Below, piece after piece: positions 24,806 to 34,122 of a DNA stretch of 64,000 nt. The stretch spans positions 1-64,000 of the forward strand of contig NZ_FNBU01000001.1 in NCBI RefSeq assembly GCF_900102435.1. Direction: 5' to 3'. The DNA is from Sporolituus thermophilus DSM 23256 (GTDB lineage Bacteria; Bacillota; Negativicutes; Sporomusales; Thermosinaceae). The notes under the pieces are model-generated. The model saw only the letters and a list, made by a program, of their open reading frames with translations, was not told the DNA's origin and did no database searches. The position numbers were made by a program, and so were the translations under genes. The first letter of the stretch is position 1. Every line of letters begins with the position of its first letter.

Positions 24806-26101
24806 TTATTTGACAGGAACGCCCATGGCTTTGTCCAGTTTGGCTTTGCTGGTATTGTAGTCATAGAGGGCCTGCACATAGTTGGTCTTCGCCTGCGTCA
24901 GGGCGACCTGGGCATCCATGACGTCCAGGTTGGTGCCCACCCCGGCACTGTAGCGGACCTGGGCGATCTTGTAGTCTTCCTCGGCCTTGTCAACGGCCAC
25001 TTTCGTTGTTTCGATGCGTTTTTCCGCTTCTTTCAGGCTGAGATAGGCCTGGCGCACTTCCAGCTGAACCGCATCCCGCGTCTGGCGCGCCTGTTCCTGC
25101 GCTTTGGCCAAGGCGGCGTCGGCCTGCTTGATTTTGGCGCCGGTCACGTTGCCGTCGAAAATATTGAAGCTGGCCGACAGCCCCAGCGCCCAGGTGTCAC
25201 TGCTAGTACCCGGATCGGTATCGGACCAGGCCTGGCTGCCTTGGAAAGACACGGTCGGCCGCCGGCCGCTTTTGGCTACTTGTATTCCTTCTTCGGCGCT
25301 CTTAACATTGAGGTCGGCCTGGGCAACCTCCGGCCGGTTTTTGAGGGCATAATCAATTGCCTCTTCCAGGGTAAGGGGATATTTAACGTACTGGAGGTCG
25401 TCCTTGACCGAAATTTCGGTGTCCAGCGGCAGGCCAATAACATTGTTGAGGCCGGCCACCGCCAGGTCATAGCTGTTCTGGGCTTTAATCAGGTTCTGCT
25501 CGGCATTGGCCAGTTCCACTTCGGAACGCAGCACGTCCGATTTGGCCACCGTGCCTACCTCATACTGGGCCTGCACGTTCTTCAGGTGGGCTGCCAGCCG
25601 GTCTACCGACTCCTGGTTGAGTTTAACCATGTTGCGGGCCTGCAGGAGATTGAAGTAAGCGGTGGTGGCATCAAGCTTTACCTGTTGCTGCGATTTGACT
25701 ACCCCCAGATCGGCCGCTTTCAGCCCCAGTTTGGCCTGGTCAATAAGGCCCTCGAGCTTGCCGCCGGTATAAAGGGGCAGGGTAAGGGTGACTTTATTGT
25801 CAAATTTATCAATAATCATGTCCGGCGAGGATGAACTTGCCGGAACATCCGACCGGGCGGCCGAAAAGCTATAACTCAATGTCGGCAGTTTACCGCCTTT
25901 GGCCTCGGTTACCTTGCCGGCAGCCGTTTCCTTATCGGCCTCGGCGATTTTTACCGCCGGGTTGTTCTTGAGCGCGAGCGCGATGCTTTCCTCCAGAGTC
26001 AGCTCTACCGGCGCCGCCAATGCGGCTGCAGTATTGACCGCCAGCAGCCCGCCGATGACGGCTGCGGTAATGCACTTTTTCCAATAGGCTTGTCCCGTCA
26101 T
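24806..26101 (-). CDS. tolC: TolC-family outer-membrane efflux protein
   Basis: 431 residues: signal peptide (cleavage after about TAAALA), then two OEP repeats of long alpha-helical hairpins. LTLEESIALALKNNPAVKIAEADKE and its second-half counterpart LTLEEAIDYALKNRPEVAQADLNVK show the internal duplication. TolC trimers form the exit duct for drug efflux or type I secretion. The usual partner pump is not adjacent. The ATG at 26101 behind GGGAGG is preferred over an upstream in-frame TTG. It has a near-perfect sigma-A promoter with a palindromic operator, so it is probably repressor-controlled. Confidence 0.88.
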   Translation of the reverse strand: MTGQAYWKKCITAAVIGGLLAVNTAAALAAPVELTLEESIALALKNNPAVKIAEADKETAAGKVTEAKGGKLPTLSYSFSAARSDVPASSSSPDMIIDKFDNKVTLTLPLYTGGKLEGLIDQAKLGLKAADLGVVKSQQQVKLDATTAYFNLLQARNMVKLNQESVDRLAAHLKNVQAQYEVGTVAKSDVLRSEVELANAEQNLIKAQNSYDLAVAGLNNVIGLPLDTEISVKDDLQYVKYPLTLEEAIDYALKNRPEVAQADLNVKSAEEGIQVAKSGRRPTVSFQGSQAWSDTDPGTSSDTWALGLSASFNIFDGNVTGAKIKQADAALAKAQEQARQTRDAVQLEVRQAYLSLKEAEKRIETTKVAVDKAEEDYKIAQVRYSAGVGTNLDVMDAQVALTQAKTNYVQALYDYNTSKAKLDKAMGVPVK

Positions 26102-26137
26102 TGAACTCTTTCCTCCCAATCATGTCGCTTGTGCTGC

Positions 26138-26151
26138 TGACTGATTAGTCA
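26138..26151 (-). promoter_or_regulatory. Palindromic operator upstream of tolC
   Basis: TGACT-AATC-AGTCA inverted repeat located 12-25 bases after the -10 box and before the ribosome-binding site. TetR-family sites often have this form and position. No regulator gene lies nearby. Confidence 0.5.
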
Positions 26152-26162
26152 ATCATGTTTTA

Positions 26163-26191
26163 ATTATAGGCCGCTTTGCCGGTACTGTCAA
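26163..26191 (-). promoter_or_regulatory. Consensus sigma-A promoter of tolC
   Basis: Exact TTGACA (26186-26191), 17-base spacer, exact TATAAT (26163-26168) on the minus strand. The predicted start is about 50 bases upstream of the ATG. Confidence 0.9.
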
Positions 26192-26249
26192 TAAATAGAT
26201 GGCGCCTTATCCGGCAGCAATTGCCAGACCTGCGGCAACAGAATTGTAT

Positions 26250-26280
26250 AAAAAGCGGCGCCCGAAAGAGGCGCCGAAAA
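26250..26280 (-). terminator. Rho-independent terminator of the 26282 small gene
   Basis: GGCGCC-TCTTTCG-GGCGCCGC followed on the minus strand by TTTTTATAC. It begins right after the small gene's stop codon. Confidence 0.85.
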
Positions 26281-26281
26281 A

Positions 26282-26404
26282 TTAAGACGGAAGTGATTTG
26301 GGGCAGGGCATGTTTTTCTTCTGCTCGTTCTTGCTTGGCAATTGACCGGCGCCTGGCCGGTTTTTTTGGGCAGGGCTCGAGTCAGTCAAATCCTTGACCG
26401 CCAT
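26282..26404 (-). CDS. 40-residue hydrophilic protein
   Basis: A short gene with a strong ribosome-binding site (GGAGGTG, six bases before ATG 26404) and a terminator immediately after its TAA. The product is rich in Lys, Asn, Gln, Ser and Pro (starts MAVKDLTDSSPAQKN, ends NMPCPKSLPS) with one Cys and no hydrophobic segment. The composition would suit a small spore or stress peptide, but no family is recognised. An overlapping plus-strand hairpin with T-run (26345-26367) is an alternative reading of part of the sequence. Confidence 0.55.
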   Translation of the reverse strand: MAVKDLTDSSPAQKNRPGAGQLPSKNEQKKNMPCPKSLPS

Positions 26405-26491
26405 AAATTCACCTCCGTCTTTAGCTTTCCCCGCGGGCCGGCGTATATTGAAAAAGAAGCAGGAAACGGAAATGGAAAGTGGTGGGGCCGG

Positions 26492-27070
26492 TTAGGCAAA
26501 AATTTCCGCCAGCTCGATGACAAGCTCGGGAAATATTGCTGCCGCCAGGGTTTCCCCTTTTTCGTACATCTTATGCCGTCCGTACTTGCCATCATCACCT
26601 AGGCAAAAGACCATGACGGTCTGATCGCCCGGATGGACGATCCAGTACTCTTTCACGCCCGCCCGCTCATATAAGTCGAGCTTCTCGGCCATATCTTTCT
26701 TGGCGGTATCGGGCGACACCACTTCCACGACCAGGTCTGGCGCTCCTAGGCAGCCCCGGTCGTCCAGTTTGGCTTTATCGCATACCACGACAATATCGGG
26801 CTGAACCACATTGCTCGCGGCGTCCGGATCCTCACCCGCCGCCGGTAGCCGCACGTCAAACGGCGCGACATATACCTCGCAGGTTTTATCGCGGAAGTAA
26901 GCGTGCAAGGCCGCAAAAATATTACCAACCAAGGCCTGATGCTGCCGCGACGGCACCGGTGTCATATTATAAACCGCTCCGCCGATAAGTTCCCACCGCT
27001 CGCCGTCCTGCCAACCAAGATAGTCGCGGTACGTATAGCGCCGGTCAAGTTTTGACGCCGCCTCTGCCAT
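26492..27070 (-). CDS. Uma2/DUF820 family protein
   Basis: 192 residues of the PD-(D/E)XK-like Uma2 family. Recognisable blocks are YTYRDYLGWQDGERWELIGGAVYNMTPVPSRQHQ, PDIVVV (catalytic Asp region) and LVVEVVSPDTAKKDMAEKLDLYERAGVKEYWIV (Glu...Lys region). Family members are nuclease-like and often occur in many copies in cyanobacteria and some Firmicutes; their role is unclear. It has its own GGAGG site. It is an accessory gene between mlaD and tolC with no obvious link to the envelope genes. Confidence 0.85.
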   Translation of the reverse strand: MAEAASKLDRRYTYRDYLGWQDGERWELIGGAVYNMTPVPSRQHQALVGNIFAALHAYFRDKTCEVYVAPFDVRLPAAGEDPDAASNVVQPDIVVVCDKAKLDDRGCLGAPDLVVEVVSPDTAKKDMAEKLDLYERAGVKEYWIVHPGDQTVMVFCLGDDGKYGRHKMYEKGETLAAAIFPELVIELAEIFA

Positions 27071-27162
27071 TGCCTGCTCCTCCTTCGCGTGCTTTTATTT
27101 ATTATTATACCCTTTTCCTAAAAAAGTCGATTTAAAAAAGAGTCAGGACTGGCCTCCGAATT

Positions 27163-28437
27163 TTAAAACGTCGTCCGCACGCCGACCGAAGTGCTGGTAT
27201 CAGCGCTCTTGTTGATGCCGTCTACCTGGCCGACAACAAAAGTATCAGGGGCAATTTGGTATTGGGTGCGCAGTTTGACCCGCACATCGTTGGGGTCGTA
27301 AGCATCTACCGAGAGGCGGAGCTGCTGACCGAGTTTGGCGTCAACGCCGATACCGGCTTTGCCGTCGATGACGCCGGCGCGCCCGGCCAGACCCTCGCCG
27401 CGGCCTACCTGAAAGTTGGTTTTGCTGCTGTCGCCAATATCGCTGACGCCGATAACGGCAAAGTCGCGGGGCGAAGTTTGGATGCGCACATCGGCGCTGC
27501 TCCGGTACTTGTGGTTATCGGTGTCGTATAACATTTCAATTCCGGCTTCGGCTTTGACGCCGTCCACCTTGCTCAGTATGCGGTTGGCTTTCTCGCTGGC
27601 CTCCCGGGCGTTGCGCAGCGTTTCTTTGAGATTGCGGGAGGTTTCCGGATCGGTAACTACCCCTTCCAGCGACGCGGCCATTTTCTCGACCCGGGCGCTG
27701 GTCGCTTTTAAATTCGCAAGCGTTTCCCTGAGGTCGGTAGCCGTCTGGCCGTTATTATCGACATTGGCCACCAGTTTGTCTACCCTGGCCGCCACGTCGC
27801 GCAAACTGCCGGACATGGCCCGCAGGTTGCGCACCGTATCCTGGATGTCGCCCTCGCTGCTTTGCGCCATCCGGGCTAAACTCGCGCTCAGTTCGTTCAG
27901 GTGGTCCGTGATTTGGCGGGCGTTCAGCAGGGTTTGCTTCATGGCCCCCTTCACTTTTTCGTCGCCGAGAACGTCGTTCAGCGATTTGACCAGGGCCTGA
28001 ATGTCTAAGAGCACCCGGTCGGCGGTGGCGATCAGCTGGTCAAGCCCTTGCGGGTCTTCGCCGCGCACCTGGGCGCCAGGAGGCAGAAAGCCCGAATTGG
28101 CCGCGGGGGGAAGAATGTTGATAAATTTTTCGCCGAGCAGCCCGTCGGTACCGATGGTAAACCGCGCCCCCTGCGGGATTTTTACCCCTGGGCTAATCAG
28201 CAGGCGCACCTTAACCCCCTCGGGGGCAACCGAAACCGCCTGCACCCGGCCCACTTCCACGCCGGCGTAGCGGACCAGGTTACCCTCTTTCAGACCGCTT
28301 ACCTGGTTAAACGTGGCGGTCACCGGATAGCCCTTATCGCTGAAGCTGAAGCCGCCCAAATGGACGATCATATAGGCGAGGAGAAGGAGGCCGACGATGG
28401 TAACGGCGCCTACCTTCGCTTCCGTGCTCAGATTCAT
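27163..28437 (-). CDS. mlaD: MlaD/MCE-domain protein with long periplasmic and barrel-like C-terminus
   Basis: 424 residues: one N-terminal membrane helix (about 8-28), an MCE domain (about 37-115, [14 protein letters not shown]), a long helical stretch (about 130-300) and a C-terminal part of alternating strands ending in SVGVRTTF. E. coli MlaD is about 180 residues. In the diderm Firmicute Veillonella parvula a similarly long MlaD is reported to bridge the envelope with a C-terminal outer-membrane barrel; this protein has the same layout. It overlaps mlaF by four bases (ATGA). Confidence 0.9.
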   Translation of the reverse strand: MNLSTEAKVGAVTIVGLLLLAYMIVHLGGFSFSDKGYPVTATFNQVSGLKEGNLVRYAGVEVGRVQAVSVAPEGVKVRLLISPGVKIPQGARFTIGTDGLLGEKFINILPPAANSGFLPPGAQVRGEDPQGLDQLIATADRVLLDIQALVKSLNDVLGDEKVKGAMKQTLLNARQITDHLNELSASLARMAQSSEGDIQDTVRNLRAMSGSLRDVAARVDKLVANVDNNGQTATDLRETLANLKATSARVEKMAASLEGVVTDPETSRNLKETLRNAREASEKANRILSKVDGVKAEAGIEMLYDTDNHKYRSSADVRIQTSPRDFAVIGVSDIGDSSKTNFQVGRGEGLAGRAGVIDGKAGIGVDAKLGQQLRLSVDAYDPNDVRVKLRTQYQIAPDTFVVGQVDGINKSADTSTSVGVRTTF

Positions 28438-29201
28438 GGTTTCTGCCTCCTTCGTGCCAGGGCGCTGGACTTGTAACCGTGGATGAACTGCTGGACAATA
28501 GGGTTTTCGGACTGCCGGATTTCGTCAACCGTCCCGATTTCGACAATCCGGCCGCCGTAGATCATGGCGATGCGGTCGGCGATGTTAAACGCGCTGGACA
28601 TGTGGTGGGTGACTACCACCGATGTCACGCCGAAAAGGCGGCGGGCACTGGTAATCATCCGGTCAATGGTGCCGGACATAATCGGGTCCAGACCGGCCGT
28701 CGGCTCGTCGTACAGCACGATTTCCGGATTGATGGCCATCGCCCGGGCCAGACTGACCCGCTTCTTCATCCCGCCGGAAAGCTCGCTCGGCATGACGTTT
28801 TCCTGCCCCGCCAGGCCGACCATCCGCAGCCGCCGCCGCACCACGCGGGTGATTTCCTCCTCGCTCAGGTCGGTATGCTGGCGCAGGCCGAAGGCCACAT
28901 TTTCCCCTACCGTCATGGAGTCAAACAGCGCCGAATACTGAAAAACCATCCCCATATGCCGGCGCAACTTATTCATTTCCTCTTCGCCGGCCCGGGAAAT
29001 TTCCTGCCCCTTAACCCAGATTTCGCCGCCGGTGGGTTTTAGTAAGCCGATGATGAGGCGCAGCAGCGTACTCTTGCCCGAGCCGCTGGGGCCGATGATC
29101 ACCATGATTTCCCCTTTGGCGATTTCCAGGTTGATGTCGTGGAGAACGGGCCGGCCGCGAAAGGACATATTGACGTTTACTAATTTAATCACGCCTGCCA
29201 C
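28434..29201 (-). CDS. mlaF: Mla phospholipid transport ATP-binding protein
   Basis: 255-residue ABC ATPase for the MlaEFD complex, powering phospholipid movement between membranes. Walker [11 protein letters not shown]-loop [17 protein letters not shown] (typical of MlaF), signature LSGGMKKR and Walker [14 protein letters not shown] are present. It starts with GTG 29201, nine bases after mlaE, and overlaps mlaD by four bases. Confidence 0.92.
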   Translation of the reverse strand: MAGVIKLVNVNMSFRGRPVLHDINLEIAKGEIMVIIGPSGSGKSTLLRLIIGLLKPTGGEIWVKGQEISRAGEEEMNKLRRHMGMVFQYSALFDSMTVGENVAFGLRQHTDLSEEEITRVVRRRLRMVGLAGQENVMPSELSGGMKKRVSLARAMAINPEIVLYDEPTAGLDPIMSGTIDRMITSARRLFGVTSVVVTHHMSSAFNIADRIAMIYGGRIVEIGTVDEIRQSENPIVQQFIHGYKSSALARRRQKP

Positions 29202-29210
29202 CTCTGGCTC

Positions 29211-29981
29211 CTAGCGATATAACAGGAGCGACAAAAAGTAGTTGGTAACGAAAATCAGGATGATGGAAGTAACGACTGAGCCGGTTGTGGCCCGGCCCAC
29301 CCCTTCGGCCCCTTCGTCGGTCGTAAGACCCTTGTAGCAGCCGATAATGGCGATGATGGCACCAAAAACCATGGCTTTGATGAGGCCGCCGGTCACGTCG
29401 GTGACCGCGGCAAAAACCTTGATGGAGTGCAAATATGTAAAAGAGCCGATGCCGGCGTACAGCGTCGCCACCAGATAGCCGCCAAGCGTGCCGATGACGT
29501 CGGCGAACACCACCAGAATGGGCAGCATAAAGACGCAGGCCACCAGCCGCGGCACGACCAGGTAGGCAATGGGGTTGGTCGCCATTACCCGCAGGGCGTC
29601 AATCTGCTCGGTCACCTTCATGGAACCGATCTCGGCCGTGATCGCCGCCCCAACCCTACCGGCCGCCACCACTCCGGTCAGCACCGGGGCCAGTTCCCGG
29701 CCCATGGCCACGGCGACGACGCCGCCGACGGAAGACTGGGCGCCATATTTGATAAATTCATGGGCGGTCTGCACGGTCATGACCATGCCGGTAAAAAGGA
29801 TGGTTAACAGCACGATGGGCAGCGAATCGACGCCGAGGTGGGCTGCCTGGCGCAGCGTCAGCTTTAGGTTAAACCGCCGCAGGTGGTAAATTGTTTCGGT
29901 AAATAAAAGGATAACGCGGCCGGTGGTTTCCAGTTGGCTAAGTACCGCCCGGCCAAGCTTTTCCAGCATTGGTATAAACAT
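29211..29981 (-). CDS. mlaE: Mla phospholipid transport permease
   Basis: 256 residues with five to six hydrophobic segments. It carries the MlaE/TrnI-type pattern GRVGAAITAEIGSMKVTEQIDALRVMATNPIAYLVVPR. It forms the inner-membrane core of MlaEFD with MlaF and MlaD. It is first in the mlaEFD operon. mlaB and mlaC are absent from this locus, consistent with the shortened system described in Terrabacteria diderms. Confidence 0.92.
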   Translation of the reverse strand: MFIPMLEKLGRAVLSQLETTGRVILLFTETIYHLRRFNLKLTLRQAAHLGVDSLPIVLLTILFTGMVMTVQTAHEFIKYGAQSSVGGVVAVAMGRELAPVLTGVVAAGRVGAAITAEIGSMKVTEQIDALRVMATNPIAYLVVPRLVACVFMLPILVVFADVIGTLGGYLVATLYAGIGSFTYLHSIKVFAAVTDVTGGLIKAMVFGAIIAIIGCYKGLTTDEGAEGVGRATTGSVVTSIILIFVTNYFLSLLLYR

Positions 29982-30143
29982 CTGTCGATCCTGCCTTGCG
30001 CCCGCTAAAGGCGTCGTTTTTGCAATATAGTACGCACCGCTTGGTATTATTCAATTTTATGCAGCCATTATCCTGCCCAGCCGATTTTTTCGTCCGGCGG
30101 CATACGCCGCCTTAACGGCCAGGCCTTAAGCTCCAGGCAGCAA

Positions 30144-30169
30144 GTGCACCCCGTTTGCGCGGGGTGCAC
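30144..30169. terminator. Hairpin after the S55 protease gene
   Basis: Perfect 9-base stem GTGCACCCC / GGGGTGCAC with an 8-base loop, a few bases past the stop of the 30173 gene. No T-run. Confidence 0.5.
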
Positions 30170-30172
30170 CTC

Positions 30173-31978
30173 TCATTTGCCTTCGTCTTTAACTACCTGA
30201 ATTACGACCTGGGTGTCGCTGTCGATGATATAGTCGGTAGTGATATGATATTTGGTCCGGTTTTCCTCATTCTTCTTCGCAAAGTCCCCCAGCGGGCCGC
30301 GCGCCTTGTTCGCCTGGTTGGTCTTATCGCCGGCCGGTTGGGGCTCGTTGCCCAATTTCAGCTGATTGGTCTGGCTGCCGGCCAGGCCGCTGCCCGGCTG
30401 CAACAGATCAAGGTCCAAAATCTCGACGACAATGTCATTGTTGCGGTCGCGCTCCACCACGTCCCGGACGACGTCGGCAAAAGTGCGGTGCTTGTTTTTT
30501 TCCAGCCGCGCCAGTTCCCCTTCCAGCCCCTGGTCTTTCAATAAGCCGTACGTGAGCGGTACGGTGCCGCCGCCACGCACTTCCAGCGTCAGCGGCCCGG
30601 CCGGCTGGTCCTTGGGAATGACGAAGCTGACCACGCGGGTAATCGGTTCTTCCCGGTAAGGCTTGAGTTTAACCGTTATGTCAATCTTATCGCCCGGCTT
30701 CGCCGTCGCCACGTTGGCCCGCGCTTCCATGATGGTGGCCGTACGGCGCTCGGCGGTAACGTCGACATTAACTTTCACGTCCATAAGATCGACCGGCGTA
30801 AACTTGTTATCGGCAACAAGCGCGAGCGCCTCGTACAATTCGCCGACAGCCGCCTCGCCAATATTGACCGGGCTGTAAAACATGTTCTCGCGCTTTAGGG
30901 TTTCCCCCGGTAGGTTGCGGCCGCTAACCTCGAAGGTGACGCGGGCCGAACCGGGGCCGACGCGGTCCATGGTCTTTTCGATAAAACTATAGACGGTGGT
31001 CGCCGTAAGAATGGGCGCCAGCTGTTCGTCCTGCACAATCTGCACGGCGGCGTCGGTCGTTTTGCCGGCGCCGCTGTCCTGGATGATAATGCGCACCGGT
31101 ACAACACTGGGATAGCGGCCGGTTACGCCGGCCACCCCGGCGCCGCGGTCCTGAGTGACCGTGCCAAGGAGATTCCCGGTAACACCTACTTTAAAGGAGT
31201 TCTCCAGGCCTTTCACGGTGGTAAATACATACGCGTCGGTTAAGAAAAAGTTCGTATTGCCTTTTTTCAGGAACGGATGGCCGAACGCCAGCACTTTATC
31301 GCCCTCGACGTAGGTAACGGTGCCAATCGCACCCAGGCTAACGTCACCCCGCACCAGCTCGATGCCCACGGCGGCGCCGGGTTCAAGCCGCGCCTGGCTT
31401 TCACCCGGTGCCGCGCCACCGACGGCGTACGGGACCAGATTGAAGGGCCTGAGTTTCTCGGCCAGCATCGCCAGCGCCCGTTCGCCAAAACCGGCGGCCA
31501 TGACCGGCGTCGCCACCGGTTTAACGTCTGCAGAAAGCGGCTGGCTGGCCCAGCTATTCGCCTTATCCGGCATTTCCCACAGCTTCAGCATATCGGCAAT
31601 CGGCGTCACCATACCGATCCGGTGGTCGGTCAGCGACCAGCCGTAGGCGATGGCGCCGACCAATTTGCCATCAATATAAACGGGGCTGCCGCTCATGCCT
31701 TGAGCGATGCCCCCGGTACGCTCAATTACATCGCCATAAGTACGTACTAAGATGAGGTCGCCGGATGGGCCTTTATCTTTCATGACCCCCAGTACTTCGA
31801 CCCCGAACTCTTCAATTTGGGTCCCGGCAACGACTGTTTTGCCCACACCCTGCATCCCCGGCCGTACCTGGTCGACCGGCATGATGGCCACGGCCTGCAC
31901 GAGCGCCGCCGGCAAGATGAAGAATAGCGCCAGCAGCACAATCCGGTACGGCTTTTGTAAACGCGCCAACAATATCAT
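30173..31978 (-). CDS. SpoIVB peptidase S55 domain protein
   Basis: About 600 residues: an N-terminal membrane segment (about 8-30), then an S55 serine-protease domain with MPVDQVRPGMQGVGKTVVAGTQIEEF and the catalytic-Ser motif GGIAQGMSGSPVYIDGKLVGAIAYGW (about 90-115). The C-terminal half is beta-rich with a charged tail. SpoIVB itself is about 425 residues and has a PDZ domain; this longer form without clear PDZ is an envelope relative, not the sporulation protease. The annotated ATG overlaps the AAAGGATG ribosome-binding site, so a TTG a few codons inside may be used. It precedes mlaEFD's region in the genome but is transcribed after a lipoyl-like small gene. Confidence 0.8.
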   Translation of the reverse strand: MILLARLQKPYRIVLLALFFILPAALVQAVAIMPVDQVRPGMQGVGKTVVAGTQIEEFGVEVLGVMKDKGPSGDLILVRTYGDVIERTGGIAQGMSGSPVYIDGKLVGAIAYGWSLTDHRIGMVTPIADMLKLWEMPDKANSWASQPLSADVKPVATPVMAAGFGERALAMLAEKLRPFNLVPYAVGGAAPGESQARLEPGAAVGIELVRGDVSLGAIGTVTYVEGDKVLAFGHPFLKKGNTNFFLTDAYVFTTVKGLENSFKVGVTGNLLGTVTQDRGAGVAGVTGRYPSVVPVRIIIQDSGAGKTTDAAVQIVQDEQLAPILTATTVYSFIEKTMDRVGPGSARVTFEVSGRNLPGETLKRENMFYSPVNIGEAAVGELYEALALVADNKFTPVDLMDVKVNVDVTAERRTATIMEARANVATAKPGDKIDITVKLKPYREEPITRVVSFVIPKDQPAGPLTLEVRGGGTVPLTYGLLKDQGLEGELARLEKNKHRTFADVVRDVVERDRNNDIVVEILDLDLLQPGSGLAGSQTNQLKLGNEPQPAGDKTNQANKARGPLGDFAKKNEENRTKYHITTDYIIDSDTQVVIQVVKDEGK

Positions 31979-31983
31979 CCTTT

Positions 31984-32292
31984 CTACTTGCGGGACGGTT
32001 CAATCCGCACCACCGTATCCCCCTGACGGATAATGTCCCCGGGGCTTATCATTACTTCTTTGACCACGCCGTCCACGGTGGCGCGTACGGCCGGTACCGG
32101 GCCGGTAATCGTGCCGACCACAACCAGCACCGTACCTTCCTGCACAGCCGTGCCGGGCGTGACAACGCTCAGGACATGGCCCGACAGGACGCTGCGCTGG
32201 TCGACTAGCGCCCCGGCTGACGCCGACCAGGCGCCAAGCACGGCAACCATTAGCAGGGTCAGCAGCAGGATGGCGGTTTTTCGGCGGAACAT
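31984..32292 (-). CDS. Secreted biotin/lipoyl-like domain protein
   Basis: 102 residues: a signal peptide (to about ASAGA) and an 80-residue barrel-sandwich domain (GHVLSVVTPGTAVQEGTVLVVVGT...VKEVMISPGDIIRQGDTVVRIE). It lacks the Lys used for biotin or lipoate in the usual MKM/DKA context, so it is probably a non-modified hybrid motif as in membrane-fusion proteins. It lies directly upstream of the S55 protease and probably shares its transcript. Confidence 0.65.
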   Translation of the reverse strand: MFRRKTAILLLTLLMVAVLGAWSASAGALVDQRSVLSGHVLSVVTPGTAVQEGTVLVVVGTITGPVPAVRATVDGVVKEVMISPGDIIRQGDTVVRIEPSRK

Positions 32293-32332
32293 AACCTCAC
32301 CCCCATGTTACTTCCATTATACTCCATCTGCT

Positions 32333-33796
32333 TTAAATAGCAAGCCTTGCCGAAATTACCGCCAAGGCGCTTCCCACCTTGCGTTCCCGGCCGTCAGACG
32401 GTTTATTGACCACCTTGTCATTAACTACCATCTCACTGGAGCCGCCGCCATCCAAGTTCATGGCATCTACCGCCCCCAGCTCCTGTAAAAACAGCGCCAG
32501 TTCCAAGAGGGTCATGCCTGTGCTGGTTGGCTGGCGGCCATCCACCACGACCAGGAGGACCCGCCCGTCCTTGGTCAAACCAAGGGCGGTGCGCGGCGCC
32601 CGCCCGCCGGCGACATCGCTGCCGAACTCCTCAATTTTGGTGGTAAGATAAATACTGCCGTTTTTTAGCAGCATCGGCCCGGCCCCCAGGACATGCACCG
32701 TCTTGTCCCATACCGGTCCGAGCGACTGGTGGATTTTAATTTTGTCCCCTACCTTGAGGGCCGCCAGGGCTTGTGCCGACCGGCCGTGAGCCGACAGGAC
32801 AATGCCGTCGGCAGGAATAACGCTGTCATTTGTCTTTATGGCCTTGACCTCATCCCCGACAATTACATATTCAATCCCGTAGATATTGGAGCCGGTCGTC
32901 ACGCCGTAGCGGCTGGTGTATAAAATGAGCTCGTCGGGGCCGCGCTCGCGGTTGACGCCGTCGATAACAAGCCGTTCGCCGGATGAAAGCTGTACATAGC
33001 CCTGATAGGTTACCTGGTCGATAATTATTTTTCCGTCAGGCATGACGCCCATGGCGGTGCGCGCCAGCGGCGGGGTGCTGACAATTTCGCCGTCCAGCTT
33101 GAAGAGGCCTAAAATTTCGCCGGTCGGGGCAAAGTACGAGCCATTGACAGCCGCCACCGCCCGACAAGCGCGGGCCATGGCGGCAACGGTGTCCAGACCC
33201 TGCACTACGCCGTTAGCTAAGACCGGTTGTAACACAAAGCCCTGTTTGAGGTCAACGGTTAAAATATGGGCCGACACCGGGCCGTACGGCCGCCCGCTCA
33301 GCCATGACGTATAAGTAACCCCCGGCATGACTTCCTGGGTTACTTTCTGTTCATATACTTTCACCAGGTCGATAACCAGCCGGTTGGGCGCCTTGAGGGA
33401 AAATACATTGTAAATTACGGCCTGCTTGAGGTCGATCGTCAGCCGCAGTTTGCCCGGCTCGGCTTGAGCCAGTCGCGCGGCGCCGACCAGCGGGTCGTTG
33501 AATTTGAGCTCGGTCAGGCCGCTTTTGTTTACCGCTCCTTCCAGGTCAACGACCAGCCGCAGCGGCTCATCCAGCAGCCGTACCTTATAGGCCGGGACGG
33601 CGGTCATATCCAAAACGATGCGCACCTTATCGGCGGCCTGGCTGGAACGGATCTTGCTGACAACTGCTGCCGGCACAGCTGCTGACTCGGCAGCCGGAGC
33701 ACTGGCCGGGGCGGTGGTCGGCGCGGCGGCCCCGGCCAGTGAAGCCCAGAGCAGCAGGAAGGCAAGCGTGATCGCGGTAATGCGGCTTTTGTTCAT
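32333..33796 (-). CDS. AMIN domain and phosphodiester glycosidase (NAGPA) protein
   Basis: 487 residues: signal peptide, an AMIN domain (about 45-140, DKVRIVLDMTAVPAYKVRLLDEPLRLVVDLEG), then a NAGPA/DUF2233 domain with AAVNGSYFAPTGEILGL, ILSAHGRSA-like and DAMNLDGGGSSEMVVN motifs. AMIN domains bind peptidoglycan or envelope structures; NAGPA domains hydrolyse sugar phosphodiesters. It is probably periplasmic wall or surface-sugar related. The start is ATG 33796 behind GGAGGAG; the longer frame upstream is repeat DNA. Confidence 0.85.
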   Translation of the reverse strand: MNKSRITAITLAFLLLWASLAGAAAPTTAPASAPAAESAAVPAAVVSKIRSSQAADKVRIVLDMTAVPAYKVRLLDEPLRLVVDLEGAVNKSGLTELKFNDPLVGAARLAQAEPGKLRLTIDLKQAVIYNVFSLKAPNRLVIDLVKVYEQKVTQEVMPGVTYTSWLSGRPYGPVSAHILTVDLKQGFVLQPVLANGVVQGLDTVAAMARACRAVAAVNGSYFAPTGEILGLFKLDGEIVSTPPLARTAMGVMPDGKIIIDQVTYQGYVQLSSGERLVIDGVNRERGPDELILYTSRYGVTTGSNIYGIEYVIVGDEVKAIKTNDSVIPADGIVLSAHGRSAQALAALKVGDKIKIHQSLGPVWDKTVHVLGAGPMLLKNGSIYLTTKIEEFGSDVAGGRAPRTALGLTKDGRVLLVVVDGRQPTSTGMTLLELALFLQELGAVDAMNLDGGGSSEMVVNDKVVNKPSDGRERKVGSALAVISARLAI

Positions 33797-33828
33797 GACT
33801 CCTCCTCCCCCACAAACACTAATTACCG

Positions 33829-34013
33829 TTTCAAAACCGTAAAGATACTTATGCAATACATTGGCACCACGCGCAATAAAAGTGAGCTGATTGTTACTTA
33901 CTTGACAAAACCCAAAGGAAACACAGCAAGCCAATAAGCCAATCAAGCGCGACAAAGGTCGCGCGCGTAGCCCTTTGCGTTCTTTGTGAACTTTGCGGTT
34001 TTACACTTTTCAG
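33829..34013. repeat. Mosaic intergenic repeat, copy 6 (diverged)
   Basis: A decayed palindrome block (GCAATACATTGGCA), hairpin GCGCGACAAAGGTCGCGC, then the GTAGCCCTTTGCGTTCTTTGTGAAC block ending in TTTGCGGTTTTA. It makes up most of the 304-base gap between flgJ and the AMIN/NAGPA gene; no gene seen. Confidence 0.75.
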
Positions 34014-34087
34014 AGTGGATATTGATCTACCAACGAATAAGTCAATTTTTTCAAAAAGTCAAGCCTGACCCCGCGAACTATAGGAGC

Positions 34088-34122
34088 AAAAAGCCAGACC
34101 CTAACGCGGAGCCTGGCTTTTT
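34088..34122. terminator. Terminator of the flagellar operon
   Basis: Perfect 10-base stem AAAAAGCCAG / CTGGCTTTTT overlapping the flgJ stop codon, with T-runs on both strands. Confidence 0.8.

Noticed and set aside
26345-26367. Plus-strand rho-independent terminator (CCGGCGCCTGGCCGG with T7)
   Set aside because: No plus-strand gene leads into it and the small minus-strand gene with its own signals covers it; kept only as an alternative reading.
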